Assembly: GCA_942491385.1 (NCBI GenBank)
Contig: CALOAF010000002.1
Coordinates: 62,001 to 126,000 of the forward strand
Reading direction: 5' to 3'
Source: UBA6170 sp942491385
GTDB taxonomy: Bacteria; Chloroflexota; Anaerolineae; Anaerolineales; Anaerolineaceae
Length of the DNA stretch: 64,000 bases
Part shown: piece after piece, positions 9,300 to 17,758 of the stretch
Layout: every line of letters starts with the position of its first letter
Position numbering within the stretch: the stretch's first letter is position 1
The notes under the pieces: model-generated
What the model was told of the DNA's origin: nothing
The model's database searches: none
What the model saw: the letters and a program-made list of their open reading frames with translations, nothing else
Made by a program: the position numbers and the translations under genes

Positions 9300-10393
9300 A
9301 AATAGCGCAACGTTTTCTTGATTTCCAAAAATATACACCCATTGAACCCTTTGAAGTTCTTTCTGAAAAACTTGGTCGTAAAATGGAAGATATCGTCAAA
9401 CTGGACGCCAATGAAAACCCCTATGGTCCTGCATCAGCGGTAAAACAAAGCCTGGCGGATCTTAAAAACGTGAACATCTACCCAGATCCGGAAAGCCGGA
9501 AATTACGGGCAATGCTGGCTGAATTCACCGGTGTGGACCAGGATTTATTACTGGTTGGTGCTGGAGCTGATGAATTGATCGATTTATTATTGCGAGTAAT
9601 GCTCAATCCTGGTGACATTGTTGTTAATTGCCCTCCAACCTTTGGAATGTATCCATTTGATACCCGCTTAAATAATGGTGTGGTTGTTGAGGTCAATAGA
9701 AATATTGATTTTTCAATCAATATCCAAAAAACCCGTGAAGCGGTCTTAGAGAATTCTGCAAAAATTTTATTCCTGACCAGCCCCAATAATCCTGATGGAA
9801 GCATTATTTCCGATGATGACCTGAGACAGATTTTGAAATTACCTGTATTGGTTGTGCTGGATGAAGCTTATATTGAATTCACCGCAAATACTGTAAATGA
9901 ATGGAGAAAAAAGAGCCGGATTAATTGGGTATCCAAACATGAAAATCTGGCAGTTCTACGGACATTTAGCAAGTGGGCTGGGTTGGCTGGACTTCGTGTG
10001 GGGTATGGCGCATTTCCTGAATGGTTAATGCCCACCTTATGGTCGGCCAAACAACCATATAATCTGAATGTGGCTGCCAACCAGGCTGCCATTGCATCAT
10101 TACAATCTCTCGACTTCCTTGCAGGCAACGTCCATACAATCCGGGAAGACCGCAAGAAGTTATTCGGTCTGCTCTCAAACATACCATTTTTACTTCCGAT
10201 TCCCTCGGAGGCGAACTTTATTTTATGCCGGGTGAATAATTTCCCGGCTTTATACCTTAAAAATTTCCTTTTAGAAAAAGGAATAATGGTGCGCTTTTAT
10301 GAAACTCCTTTGTTGGAAAATTATATTCGCATTAGTATTGGAAAACCTGGTGATCACTTACGCCTTATTCAGGCAATGGAGCAACTCAAATGA
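9296..10393 (+). CDS. hisC: Histidinol-phosphate aminotransferase
   Basis: PLP-dependent fold-type I aminotransferase converting imidazole acetol phosphate to histidinol phosphate. 365 residues. The N-terminal KLDANENPYGPA, SPNNPDGSII and VLDEAYIEF motifs are typical, and the Schiff-base lysine is Lys226 in TFSKWAGLAGLRVGYG. Its start and stop overlap hisD and hisB by 4 bases each (ATGA), so the three genes are translationally coupled. Intact throughout. Confidence 0.95.
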   Translation: MKIAQRFLDFQKYTPIEPFEVLSEKLGRKMEDIVKLDANENPYGPASAVKQSLADLKNVNIYPDPESRKLRAMLAEFTGVDQDLLLVGAGADELIDLLLRVMLNPGDIVVNCPPTFGMYPFDTRLNNGVVVEVNRNIDFSINIQKTREAVLENSAKILFLTSPNNPDGSIISDDDLRQILKLPVLVVLDEAYIEFTANTVNEWRKKSRINWVSKHENLAVLRTFSKWAGLAGLRVGYGAFPEWLMPTLWSAKQPYNLNVAANQAAIASLQSLDFLAGNVHTIREDRKKLFGLLSNIPFLLPIPSEANFILCRVNNFPALYLKNFLLEKGIMVRFYETPLLENYIRISIGKPGDHLRLIQAMEQLK

Positions 10394-11478
10394 AAATTGG
10401 AATTATCTACTCCCCCACAACTTCAGTGATAGACATAGCTGGTTTGGTGAAAACACTCTCTCTTTCAAAACAACTTTTTTCGGATCTGGATCTTGCATTT
10501 GAAATCTGCAGTTTTCTGCCTCAAAAGTCGCAGGAAACTGGCATCACCATTACTCCCAGTGTTGTTGGTTTACCATTGACTGGATTTGATTTGCTTGTAT
10601 TACCGGGATCTGATGGATACGAAAAAATAAAAACAGATATTGATTGGTTAACCTGGGTCAAAGACTCACAACCATTCTCAAAAATTTTTGGGTTTCATGA
10701 AGGGAAAGAGGTTCTTGATTTTATTAAGATCCCCAATCAATGGATACTGAACACCCACAATCCGCTGAATGGCATATTGGTAGGTCTTCAAATCTTGAGC
10801 CATGTGCTCCCACCTGAAGAATTATTGACAACCATTAAATCGTTAAGGATGGAATCTGCCTGGCTATCCTATCTACAAAGCATCAATGTCAGGCAATCTA
10901 CTCTATCTCGTGAGACCAATGAAACACAAATCAGTATTAACCTTTCCATCGACGGTACAGGGAAATCCTCTATCAATACCGGAATTCCGTTTCTGGATCA
11001 TATGCTCCATCAGATCGCAAAACATGGATTGTTCGACATTGATCTCATCGCTAACGGTGATCTTGAGATTGATGCCCACCATACCATGGAAGATTGCGGA
11101 ATTATCCTGGGAGATGCATTTTGCCAGGCATTGGGGGAAAAGAAAGGTATTATTCGTATGGCTTCTGCCACTGTTCCGATGGATGAGAGCTTGGCAACGG
11201 TATCAATCGATTTTTCTGGTCGACCCTATTGCGTGATCCAGAGTAATTGGAATGGAGAATCCATTGCAGAAATTCCGATTTCATTGTTTGAGCATTTCCT
11301 AGAATCATTCGCTGTTGCAGCGCGTTGTAATCTATTCGTTCAGGTGCATTCAGGAAAGGATAATCACCACATGTGTGAGGCAATCTTCAAAGCGCTGGCC
11401 AGAGCAGTCAATCAGGCTTGCAGTTTAGATGAACGTAGAATTGGTCAGATTCCTTCTACCAAAGAAAAGATATTTTAG
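10390..11478 (+). CDS. hisB: Fusion of a degenerate DJ-1/PfpI-like domain to imidazoleglycerol-phosphate dehydratase
   Basis: The C-terminal half (about residue 166 to 362) is a full HisB, with FLDHMLHQIAKHG, the metal-binding HHTMEDCGI and HHMCEAIFKALARAV; it dehydrates imidazole glycerol phosphate. The N-terminal 160 residues resemble DJ-1/PfpI-type domains: MKIGIIYSPTTSVIDIAG, FDLLVLPGSDG at about 67-77 and a degraded nucleophile elbow FGFHEG where Cys would be expected, here His. The frame is continuous and the ATG overlaps the hisC stop, so this is not a misassembly seen in the reading frame. The N-domain is not the phosphatase found in E. coli HisB. Its role is unknown; regulation or assembly is possible. 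Confidence 0.85.
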   Translation: MKIGIIYSPTTSVIDIAGLVKTLSLSKQLFSDLDLAFEICSFLPQKSQETGITITPSVVGLPLTGFDLLVLPGSDGYEKIKTDIDWLTWVKDSQPFSKIFGFHEGKEVLDFIKIPNQWILNTHNPLNGILVGLQILSHVLPPEELLTTIKSLRMESAWLSYLQSINVRQSTLSRETNETQISINLSIDGTGKSSINTGIPFLDHMLHQIAKHGLFDIDLIANGDLEIDAHHTMEDCGIILGDAFCQALGEKKGIIRMASATVPMDESLATVSIDFSGRPYCVIQSNWNGESIAEIPISLFEHFLESFAVAARCNLFVQVHSGKDNHHMCEAIFKALARAVNQACSLDERRIGQIPSTKEKIF

Positions 11479-11486
11479 GATAGCGC

Positions 11487-12119
11487 ATGAAATCTACTCC
11501 TATTTTATTAATCGATGCAGGCACTGGAAATTTACATTCTGTATTCCATACATTGTTGGGTATTACCGATCAGATTGTGATCAGTGATAAACCAGAAGAT
11601 GTTATAAAAGCAGAACGCATCATTATGCCTGGGGTTGGAGCATTCTCAGGGTTTATGCAAGGTTTACAAAAAAAGAATTTACTTGAACCTATCAATGAAT
11701 TTGTCAAAAAGGGGAACTTTCTGCTGGGGATTTGTGTAGGTATGCAGGCTTTTTTTGACTATAGTGAAGAAGATGGGGTTCATCCCGGGCTTGGCATTTT
11801 GTCCGGACATGTGGAAATGTTCCGCAATTTGAACAAGTTGAAAATTCCGCATACAGGCTGGAATCAACTATGGTTTCATGAAAAATCGCCACTCCTTCAT
11901 GGCATAGATCAGGGTGATTATGTTTATTTCAATCATTCCTATTTTTGTTTGCCTGCCCGTCCAAAAGAAATCGCCGCAACAACCGATTATGGGATAGATT
12001 TTTGTAGTGTTGTGCATCAGGAAAACATTTTTGGCGTCCAGTTTCATCCCGAAAAAAGTCAAAAAGTAGGCATTCAACTCCTGTCAAATTTCATTAACCT
12101 GACCAACGAGGATGCATGA
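11487..12119 (+). CDS. hisH: Imidazole glycerol phosphate synthase, glutaminase subunit
   Basis: Class I glutamine amidotransferase that supplies ammonia to HisF. 210 residues with an oxyanion-forming MPGVGAF near residue 50, the nucleophile Cys83 in LLGICVGMQ, and His-Pro-Glu in FGVQFHPEKSQ near residue 185. It starts 8 bases after hisB and overlaps hisA by ATGA. Partner hisF lies two genes downstream, in the usual H-A-F order. Confidence 0.95.
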   Translation: MKSTPILLIDAGTGNLHSVFHTLLGITDQIVISDKPEDVIKAERIIMPGVGAFSGFMQGLQKKNLLEPINEFVKKGNFLLGICVGMQAFFDYSEEDGVHPGLGILSGHVEMFRNLNKLKIPHTGWNQLWFHEKSPLLHGIDQGDYVYFNHSYFCLPARPKEIAATTDYGIDFCSVVHQENIFGVQFHPEKSQKVGIQLLSNFINLTNEDA

Positions 12120-12862
12120 GTACATTTACGATTTATCCCGCTATTGATTTAATGAAAGGCAATGTTGTCCGTCTGAAACAGGGTGATCCATCTCAAAAGA
12201 CGATCTATTCATCAGCGCCGGAAGAGTTTGCTCTCAAATGGTTAAGTTTCGGTGCCGGATGGTTGCACATTGTTAATCTGGATGGTGCTTTGGATGGTTC
12301 CAACGATAAAAATTTTTCTGCTATTAAAAAAATTCTTACAACGATAAAATCAGATTCGATAAAAATCCAGATGGGTGGGGGTTTACGTTCTTTGGAAATG
12401 ATCCGGAAAATGATTGATTTGGGAGTCTCCCGAGTCATTTTAGGGACAATCATCGTTGAGAATCCAGAGTTGGTGGAAACAGCCATCCAAGAATTTGGTG
12501 CACAGCGTATCATCGCAGGCATTGATGCACGGGATGGGAAGGTGCGAACACATGGCTGGACGATTGGTCAGTCCGTCGACGCGCTCTCCCTTTCACATAC
12601 CATGAAACAGATCGGTATCCAAACCATCATCTACACTGATATCAGTCGTGATGGTGTTGGCGGTGGTGTCAACCTAGAAACAACTGCAGCCTTGGCGAAA
12701 ATTAGTGGGCTCGACGTGATTGCATCCGGGGGTATTTATTCGAAAGCAGATGTTTTGGCAGTAAAACATGCCGGGCTAGCAGGTGTGATTATCGGTCGAG
12801 CTCTTTATGAGGGAAGTATTGATCCTCAGACCATTTTTGGTGTACAGGAGAAAAAATGTTAG
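12116..12862 (+). CDS. hisA: ProFAR isomerase
   Basis: (beta/alpha)8 barrel that isomerises 5'-ProFAR to PRFAR. 248 residues, with IYPAIDLMKGNVVRLKQGD at the N terminus (catalytic Asp in AIDL), the first-half phosphate site IQMGGGLRS and the second-half Asp in YTDISRDGVGGG, followed by VIASGGI. It overlaps hisH by 4 bases and hisF by 7. No tryptophan-pathway genes are nearby to suggest a dual PriA role, although this cannot be excluded. Confidence 0.95.
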   Translation: MSTFTIYPAIDLMKGNVVRLKQGDPSQKTIYSSAPEEFALKWLSFGAGWLHIVNLDGALDGSNDKNFSAIKKILTTIKSDSIKIQMGGGLRSLEMIRKMIDLGVSRVILGTIIVENPELVETAIQEFGAQRIIAGIDARDGKVRTHGWTIGQSVDALSLSHTMKQIGIQTIIYTDISRDGVGGGVNLETTAALAKISGLDVIASGGIYSKADVLAVKHAGLAGVIIGRALYEGSIDPQTIFGVQEKKC

Positions 12863-13629
12863 CAAAAAGAATCATTCCATGTCTGGACATAAAAGACGGT
12901 CGCGTGGTCAAAGGAATAAATTTTATCAATATTCGTGATGCTGGCGATCCGGTCGACCAGGCCAGAATTTATAATGAAGAGGGCGCAGATGAGCTGGTTT
13001 TTCTCGACATCTCTGCTACAGCTTATGGACATGAAACTGTTATTGACGTTGTCCGGAAAGTTGCTAATCAAATACATATTCCCCTGACAGTCGGTGGTGG
13101 TATTCGCTCGGTCGAGGATATGCGAAAAATCCTGCTGGCAGGAGCAGACAAAATCAGCATAAATTCAGCTGCTGTCCTCAACCCGGACATCATTAAGCAA
13201 GGAGCCGCTATGTTCGGCAGTCAATGTATTGTGCTGGCGGTTGATGCACGCAAAATCCCAGGCCAGAATGCCAAACACGACAATTGGGAGGTATTCATCA
13301 ATGGTGGCAGAAAATCAACCGGAATAGATGCCCTGCTATGGATAAAGGAAGCCGTCCAATTCGGGGCAGGAGAGATATTGCTAACCAGTATGGATCGCGA
13401 TGGAACATTATCCGGTTATGATCTTGGTTTGAACCATGCAGTTTCAGAATTGGTAAATGTTCCTTTAATTGCCTCTGGTGGTGCCGGCACAATGCAACAC
13501 TTTGCTGATGTACTATCCGTTGGAGCGGATGCAGCCCTCGCAGCTTCGTTATTCCATGATGGTCAATTGAAAATTAAGGAATTGAAAAATTATCTCGTCA
13601 ATCAAAATCTTCCAATAAGGCTGAAATAA
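12856..13629 (+). CDS. hisF: Imidazole glycerol phosphate synthase, cyclase subunit
   Basis: Barrel enzyme that closes the imidazole ring using ammonia tunnelled from HisH, giving IGP and AICAR. 257 residues. Diagnostic pieces: RIIPCLDIKDGRVVKGINF (catalytic Asp11 equivalent), LTVGGGIRS, LLTSMDRDGTLSGYD (second catalytic Asp) and PLIASGGAG. It begins inside the last codons of hisA and is followed one base later by hisI. Confidence 0.96.
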   Translation: MLAKRIIPCLDIKDGRVVKGINFINIRDAGDPVDQARIYNEEGADELVFLDISATAYGHETVIDVVRKVANQIHIPLTVGGGIRSVEDMRKILLAGADKISINSAAVLNPDIIKQGAAMFGSQCIVLAVDARKIPGQNAKHDNWEVFINGGRKSTGIDALLWIKEAVQFGAGEILLTSMDRDGTLSGYDLGLNHAVSELVNVPLIASGGAGTMQHFADVLSVGADAALAASLFHDGQLKIKELKNYLVNQNLPIRLK

Positions 13630-13630
13630 A

Positions 13631-13965
13631 ATGGATTATTCTAAATTTAAATTCGACCCAAACGGACTTATCCCCGCCATCATACAGGATAGCGACTCCC
13701 GGCAAGTGTTGATGGTGGGATGGATGAACACCAAAGCGCTTCAAAAACCCTAGATACCGGTATGATCACATTCTGGTCACGTAGCAGAAGTCAGCTGTGG
13801 ACCAAAGGTGAAAGCAGTGGGAACTACCTTTTTTTGAAAAAAATGTTTGTGGATTGTGACCAGGATACGCTCTTATGCCTGGCAAAACCAGCCGGGCCAA
13901 CCTGTCATACAGGAAATATCAGCTGTTTTTTTACTGAAATCGACCTCAATATATCGGAAAAATAA
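13631..13965 (+). CDS. hisI: Phosphoribosyl-AMP cyclohydrolase, one frameshift
   Basis: Opens the adenine ring of phosphoribosyl-AMP. The ATG at 13631 begins MDYSKFKFDPNGLIPAIIQD and reads to WMNTKALQK, where the present sequence hits TAG. Adding one A to the A5 run at 13743-13747 continues as TLDTGMITFWSRSRSQLWTKGE, then the zinc/metal Cys-rich DCDQDTLLCLAKPAGPTCHTG, giving a normal 111-residue HisI. A minus-one slippage signal cannot be excluded, but a missing homopolymer base is the simpler reading. It starts one base after hisF. Confidence 0.82.
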
Positions 13966-13987
13966 CATTAACATAAGCGGAGAATAA

Positions 13988-14268
13988 ATGAATTCACTCA
14001 ATGAACTTTATCAAACTTTGGAAACCAGAAAATTCTGCCGACCCGAATACCTCTTATACCGCTCAGATTACTACAATCTGGTGAGGATGAAATTGTGAAG
14101 AAAATTGGAGAGGAGGCAGTTGAAATTATTCTGGCTGCCAAAGGACAGGGTAATCAGAGGCTGGTGGAAGAAATCTCCGATCTGGTATACCATGTTCTGG
14201 TTTTATTAGTACACAAAGGAATACAGCTCAGTGCTATTTCTGAAGAGCTCAGTAAACGTAAGAAATGA
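13988..14268 (+). CDS. hisE: Phosphoribosyl-ATP pyrophosphatase, two apparent frameshifts
   Basis: Hydrolyses phosphoribosyl-ATP to phosphoribosyl-AMP. ATG at 13988 begins MNSLNELYQTLETRK. Removing one T at 14033-14034 gives SADPNTSYTAQ, and removing the A at 14067 gives LLQSGEDEIVKKIGEEAVE, the MazG-like metal-binding core, then LVEEISDLVYHVLVLL to the stop. The repaired protein has about 92 residues, normal for HisE. With two indels in 280 bases this gene is the most damaged in the window; real inactivation is possible, but the coding sequence is otherwise fully conserved. Confidence 0.72.
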
Positions 14269-14353
14269 TGCTCTATGATACAATAACCCGAATAAAAAGC
14301 CTTTATTTAGGCATTAAGTGATTGGGAAAAGGTTATTGGTGAAATAACCAGGC

Positions 14354-16093
14354 ATGGCATTATTAATCGAAGTCAATCAAGTTTCTTATTCTCATCCTGT
14401 TCCGGGTGGTCCCCCACATCCTGCACTTCGAGACATTGGTTTTCAAATTAACGCTGGGGAACATATTGCCATTGTCGGGGCGAACGGCTCCGGGAAGACA
14501 ACATTAGCGCAACATTTAAATGCATTACTTGTACCTGATTCTGGAACAGTCAGAATCATGGGGCTTGATACAAAAGAGCGTGCCAATCATCTGAAAATTC
14601 ACCAGAGTGTTGGCATGGTATTTCAATCTCCTCAGGAACAGATGATTGCAACATCGATCGAGGAGGATGTCGCCTTTGGGCCAGAGAATTTAGGTCTGTC
14701 CACGCAAGAAATTCAACACAGAGTCAGGCATTCATTGGAACAGGTGAGCATGTGGGACCAGAGAAAACGCTCTCCTCAACATTTGTCAGCTGGCCAAATG
14801 CAACGAGTTGGCCTGGCAGGTATTCTCGCCATGCAACCTGCCTGTGTGATCTTTGATGAATCAACTGCCATGTTGGATCCTTTTGGCCGGGAAGACGTTT
14901 TAAGGAATATCGAAGCGCTGAAGCAATCTGGCATCACAGTGATTATGATCACTCATTTTATGGAAGAAGCCAGCCTGGCTGATCGCATTATTGGTTTGCA
15001 TCAGGGCAGGTTACGATTTGATGGCACACCTGAAGATTTATTTACTGATGATGATTTGGTGAAATCGATGAATTTGGATAAACCCAGGGTGCTTTGGTTT
15101 GCACAACAACTCATCCCCTGGATTCCAACCATCAAGAGCCCATTGAATGTAGAGCAATTCAAAAAGCAAATTGAACCAAGACATTCTCCCCAGTTTTTTA
15201 AGCCACTTGAAGACCTGCATTTCTTCCGTAATAACCAGGAGAATCTGGTTATCGGCAACCATATTTCATTTACGTACCTACAGAATACTCCTCTTGCCCA
15301 CCAGGCTTTGGAAGATATCAATTTTTCAGTTCGCCAGGGAAGTGTCCATGGCTTAATTGGCGCAACTGGTTCCGGCAAATCCACTTTATTGCAACACTTG
15401 AACGGTCTTTACATTCCTCAAACAGGAACCCTCAAAGTGGGTCCATTCGAGGTCAATCAGGAAACTGATTTATTGCAATTACGGCGTTATACCGGCATCG
15501 TATTCCAAAATCCGAATTACCAGTTGTTTGAGCAATATGTTGGTGATGAAATTGCATATGGACTTAAAGTCCTTGGGATCACAGGACCTGAATTGAGGGA
15601 AAGAGTGAAATTGGCAATGTCGCAGGTCAGTCTTGATTTTGATGAGTTCAAAGACCGCTTGACCTTTGCATTGTCAGGCGGTGAGAAACGCAAAGTCGCT
15701 CTGGCCTCAACACTGGTGCTGAATCCTTCGCTTCTTTTGCTGGATGAACCCACTGCTGGTCTCGACCCGATTGCCAGGCGTGAGATTCTGGGGCAGATGG
15801 TCAGAGTTCATAATGAAGGCAAAACGTTGGTGGTTTCTTCCCACCAACTGGAAGACCTGGCGTTATTGACCGACCATGTCACACTGCTTTCTAAAGGTCG
15901 GGTAGTTAGTAACCAGGAAACGGACAGACTCCTTTCAAACCATGAGTTACTGCATCAATATCAAATGATTGCCCCCATAGCAGCTCAAATGGCATCTGTT
16001 TTACATGATAAAGGCTGGATTGTGCCTGAAAATATCATCATTGGTCAACAATTAGTGGCTGCCTTCCAAGCCTTGGGTGTACCGAATGGCTAA
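14354..16093 (+). CDS. Fused ECF transporter ATPase (EcfA1-EcfA2 type)
   Basis: 579 residues containing two complete ABC ATPase domains in one chain. Domain 1: Walker A GANGSGKTT near 39, signature LSAGQMQRVGLAG, Walker B VIFDEST. Domain 2 begins near 290: Walker A GATGSGKSTL near 337, signature LSGGEKRKVALA, Walker B LLLDEPTAGLDP. Both have the Q-loop VFQ. This pair powers uptake of a vitamin or metal through an energy-coupling-factor transporter. The T component follows, overlapping by 8 bases, and a probable S component lies convergent downstream. Note Asp-Glu-Ser-Thr rather than DEPT in domain 1. Confidence 0.92.
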   Translation: MALLIEVNQVSYSHPVPGGPPHPALRDIGFQINAGEHIAIVGANGSGKTTLAQHLNALLVPDSGTVRIMGLDTKERANHLKIHQSVGMVFQSPQEQMIATSIEEDVAFGPENLGLSTQEIQHRVRHSLEQVSMWDQRKRSPQHLSAGQMQRVGLAGILAMQPACVIFDESTAMLDPFGREDVLRNIEALKQSGITVIMITHFMEEASLADRIIGLHQGRLRFDGTPEDLFTDDDLVKSMNLDKPRVLWFAQQLIPWIPTIKSPLNVEQFKKQIEPRHSPQFFKPLEDLHFFRNNQENLVIGNHISFTYLQNTPLAHQALEDINFSVRQGSVHGLIGATGSGKSTLLQHLNGLYIPQTGTLKVGPFEVNQETDLLQLRRYTGIVFQNPNYQLFEQYVGDEIAYGLKVLGITGPELRERVKLAMSQVSLDFDEFKDRLTFALSGGEKRKVALASTLVLNPSLLLLDEPTAGLDPIARREILGQMVRVHNEGKTLVVSSHQLEDLALLTDHVTLLSKGRVVSNQETDRLLSNHELLHQYQMIAPIAAQMASVLHDKGWIVPENIIIGQQLVAAFQALGVPNG

Positions 16094-16907
16094 TTTCGAA
16101 TTCACCCAAAACCTTTCCTTCGGTCAATATCTGCCCACCAATTCCTGGTTTCATCAACGTGATCCAAGAGCAAAAATCCTACTGATTTTCTTTTTAATGA
16201 TTGCTATCACCTTGGCTCGCAACACAAACATGGTATTGGCTGGATTGGTGATTGTCTTGTTAGTTTTTTGGATCTCGCGTATTCCCTTGAAAAATGCCCT
16301 CCGAGGAATTCGTACCCCTCTGCCCTTCCTAATTTTTATTGCTTTTTTTCAATTATTCCGATTTTCTCCTGGTGGTGATAATGCGCTCATTTTATCGATC
16401 TGGTCTTTTACCATCACCACGCACGGATTAATTGCGGCTGGAACAATTATCCTGCGGTTTGTCAGCCTGATTTTGACGATCAGCCTGGCCAGTTTCACTT
16501 TATCTACCAGTGACCTTATCTATGGCTTACAATCCCTCCTGCGTCCGTTGAACTGGATAAAAATCCCCAGTGAAGATTTCATCATGATTGTTCAAATAAC
16601 GTTACGCTTTTTACCTCTATTGGGTCAGTCCACAGAACAGATCGCCAAAGCCCAGGCAGCGCGGGGGGCAGCATGGGGTGTCAAGAATCAGAATTTTAAA
16701 CAGAGAATTCAATTAATCATACCGGTTATCGTACCAATGTTTCTCACCAGCCTGCAAAAAGCGGAGACCATGGCAATGGCTATGGACTCACGCGGATATG
16801 GCAACCACCTCAAACGCGGCGCTTACAGGCAGCTTTTATTTAAAAAACAAGACGGCTTCCTGGTGGTCACCGCCTTGCTGATCTCTACTTTGATTCTGGT
16901 TTTATAA
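16086..16907 (+). CDS. ecfT: ECF transporter transmembrane T component
   Basis: About 273 residues with five or six hydrophobic helices. Opens with the LPTNSWFHQRDPRAKI stretch typical of EcfT and carries the two coupling-helix motifs AQAARGA (about 190) and AMDSRGYG (about 231) that contact the ATPases. ATG at 16086 is preferred; a GTG at 16077 is in frame. The start overlaps the ATPase stop, so the two are coupled. The 3' end overlaps the convergent S-component gene by 6 bases. Confidence 0.9.
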   Translation: MANFEFTQNLSFGQYLPTNSWFHQRDPRAKILLIFFLMIAITLARNTNMVLAGLVIVLLVFWISRIPLKNALRGIRTPLPFLIFIAFFQLFRFSPGGDNALILSIWSFTITTHGLIAAGTIILRFVSLILTISLASFTLSTSDLIYGLQSLLRPLNWIKIPSEDFIMIVQITLRFLPLLGQSTEQIAKAQAARGAAWGVKNQNFKQRIQLIIPVIVPMFLTSLQKAETMAMAMDSRGYGNHLKRGAYRQLLFKKQDGFLVVTALLISTLILVL

Positions 16908-17459
16908 ATCGGATCCCTGTCGTTTACCAATCTTAATTCTACGCCAGGCTGCCACCACAGTTACAACGATAAATGCTGAAACACCAGCCTCTAATATTCC
17001 ATTCGAAATAATGATTCCACCTAAAACCGGCCAGGGTAAAAGACCCATCAACCCGATTACCCCCAACACCAGCACAGTATTGGTGAGACTACCGGCTAAA
17101 CCGGAAACAATAAGACCCACCACCGGAATTTTTTCCAATAATTTCCAGACGTAGTAGGCAACTGGTCCGATGAATAGACGCGGCAAAACTGCCAATAAAG
17201 GATTGGTAAACCAGACATCTGCGGGTGATGTTGGTGCAACTGCTGCTTGAATCATACTAAAAATACCAAAAATTAGGCCAACACCCAGACCAACAATAGG
17301 ACCTTCCAAAATCGCAGCAATAATCACGGGCACATGCATGATCGTTAAGGAAATTCCGCCAAACCACGGTATAAACCCCCAGTGGGTTACACCAAGAAGG
17401 ATCGTAATTGCCCCCATGACACCAGTAATTACTAATTTTCGTGTTCTATCTTGTGGCAT
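16902..17459 (-). CDS. ECF transporter S component, substrate unknown
   Basis: 185 residues, about six helices, with the GVMGAITILLGVTHWGFIPW opening and conserved PxxxAAxxEGPxxG-type loop (HVPVIIAAILEGPIVGLGVG) seen in the ECF_trnsprt / HmpT-like substrate-binding subunits. A strong AAGGAGG sits just upstream of the ATG. It is transcribed toward ecfT rather than with it. Since the ATPase and EcfT genes are adjacent, it is probably their dedicated or one of several shared S components. The ligand cannot be told from sequence; a riboswitch that might name it is not visible upstream. Confidence 0.75.
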   Translation of the reverse strand: MPQDRTRKLVITGVMGAITILLGVTHWGFIPWFGGISLTIMHVPVIIAAILEGPIVGLGVGLIFGIFSMIQAAVAPTSPADVWFTNPLLAVLPRLFIGPVAYYVWKLLEKIPVVGLIVSGLAGSLTNTVLVLGVIGLMGLLPWPVLGGIIISNGILEAGVSAFIVVTVVAAWRRIKIGKRQGSDL

Positions 17460-17758
17460 TGCGCCTCCTTAATATCAATAATTATTCGATATAGTAACAT
17501 TTGACTTATAATTATTTTAACACTTATTATTATAATAGGTTCTTAAATATATTCCAACTATAATTCCAACAATTCCATGAAGCATCTAAGGATCCATGCT
17601 GAATTTTAGTTATTTTACTGTTTAAGTCTCCCTGAACACAAATTGAAGTTCTTATATAATAAATGAAAGAAATTTTCTCATCATCAATTGAATCACCTGA
17701 TCTTAGTCATAATTATTAATGAATTATCGAAAAGAAAAACATCATTAAAAGAGGTATT
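17460..17758. other. Divergent AT-rich intergenic region
   Basis: About 300 bases between the S-component gene and the mannosidase operon. Very AT-rich, with an AAGGAGG ribosome site for the leftward gene at its left edge and AAAGAGG for the mannosidase at its right edge. It must hold two divergent promoters, but I see no convincing -35/-10 pair, riboswitch or terminator. Confidence 0.5.

Noticed and set aside
13743..13755. Programmed -1 frameshift in hisI
   Set aside because: An A-run could slip, but there is no stimulatory structure, and similar indels occur in several unrelated genes, so sequence error is simpler.
14290..14320. GCCT/AGGC hairpin after hisE
   Set aside because: Only four pairs and no proper T-tract on the operon strand; too weak to call a terminator.
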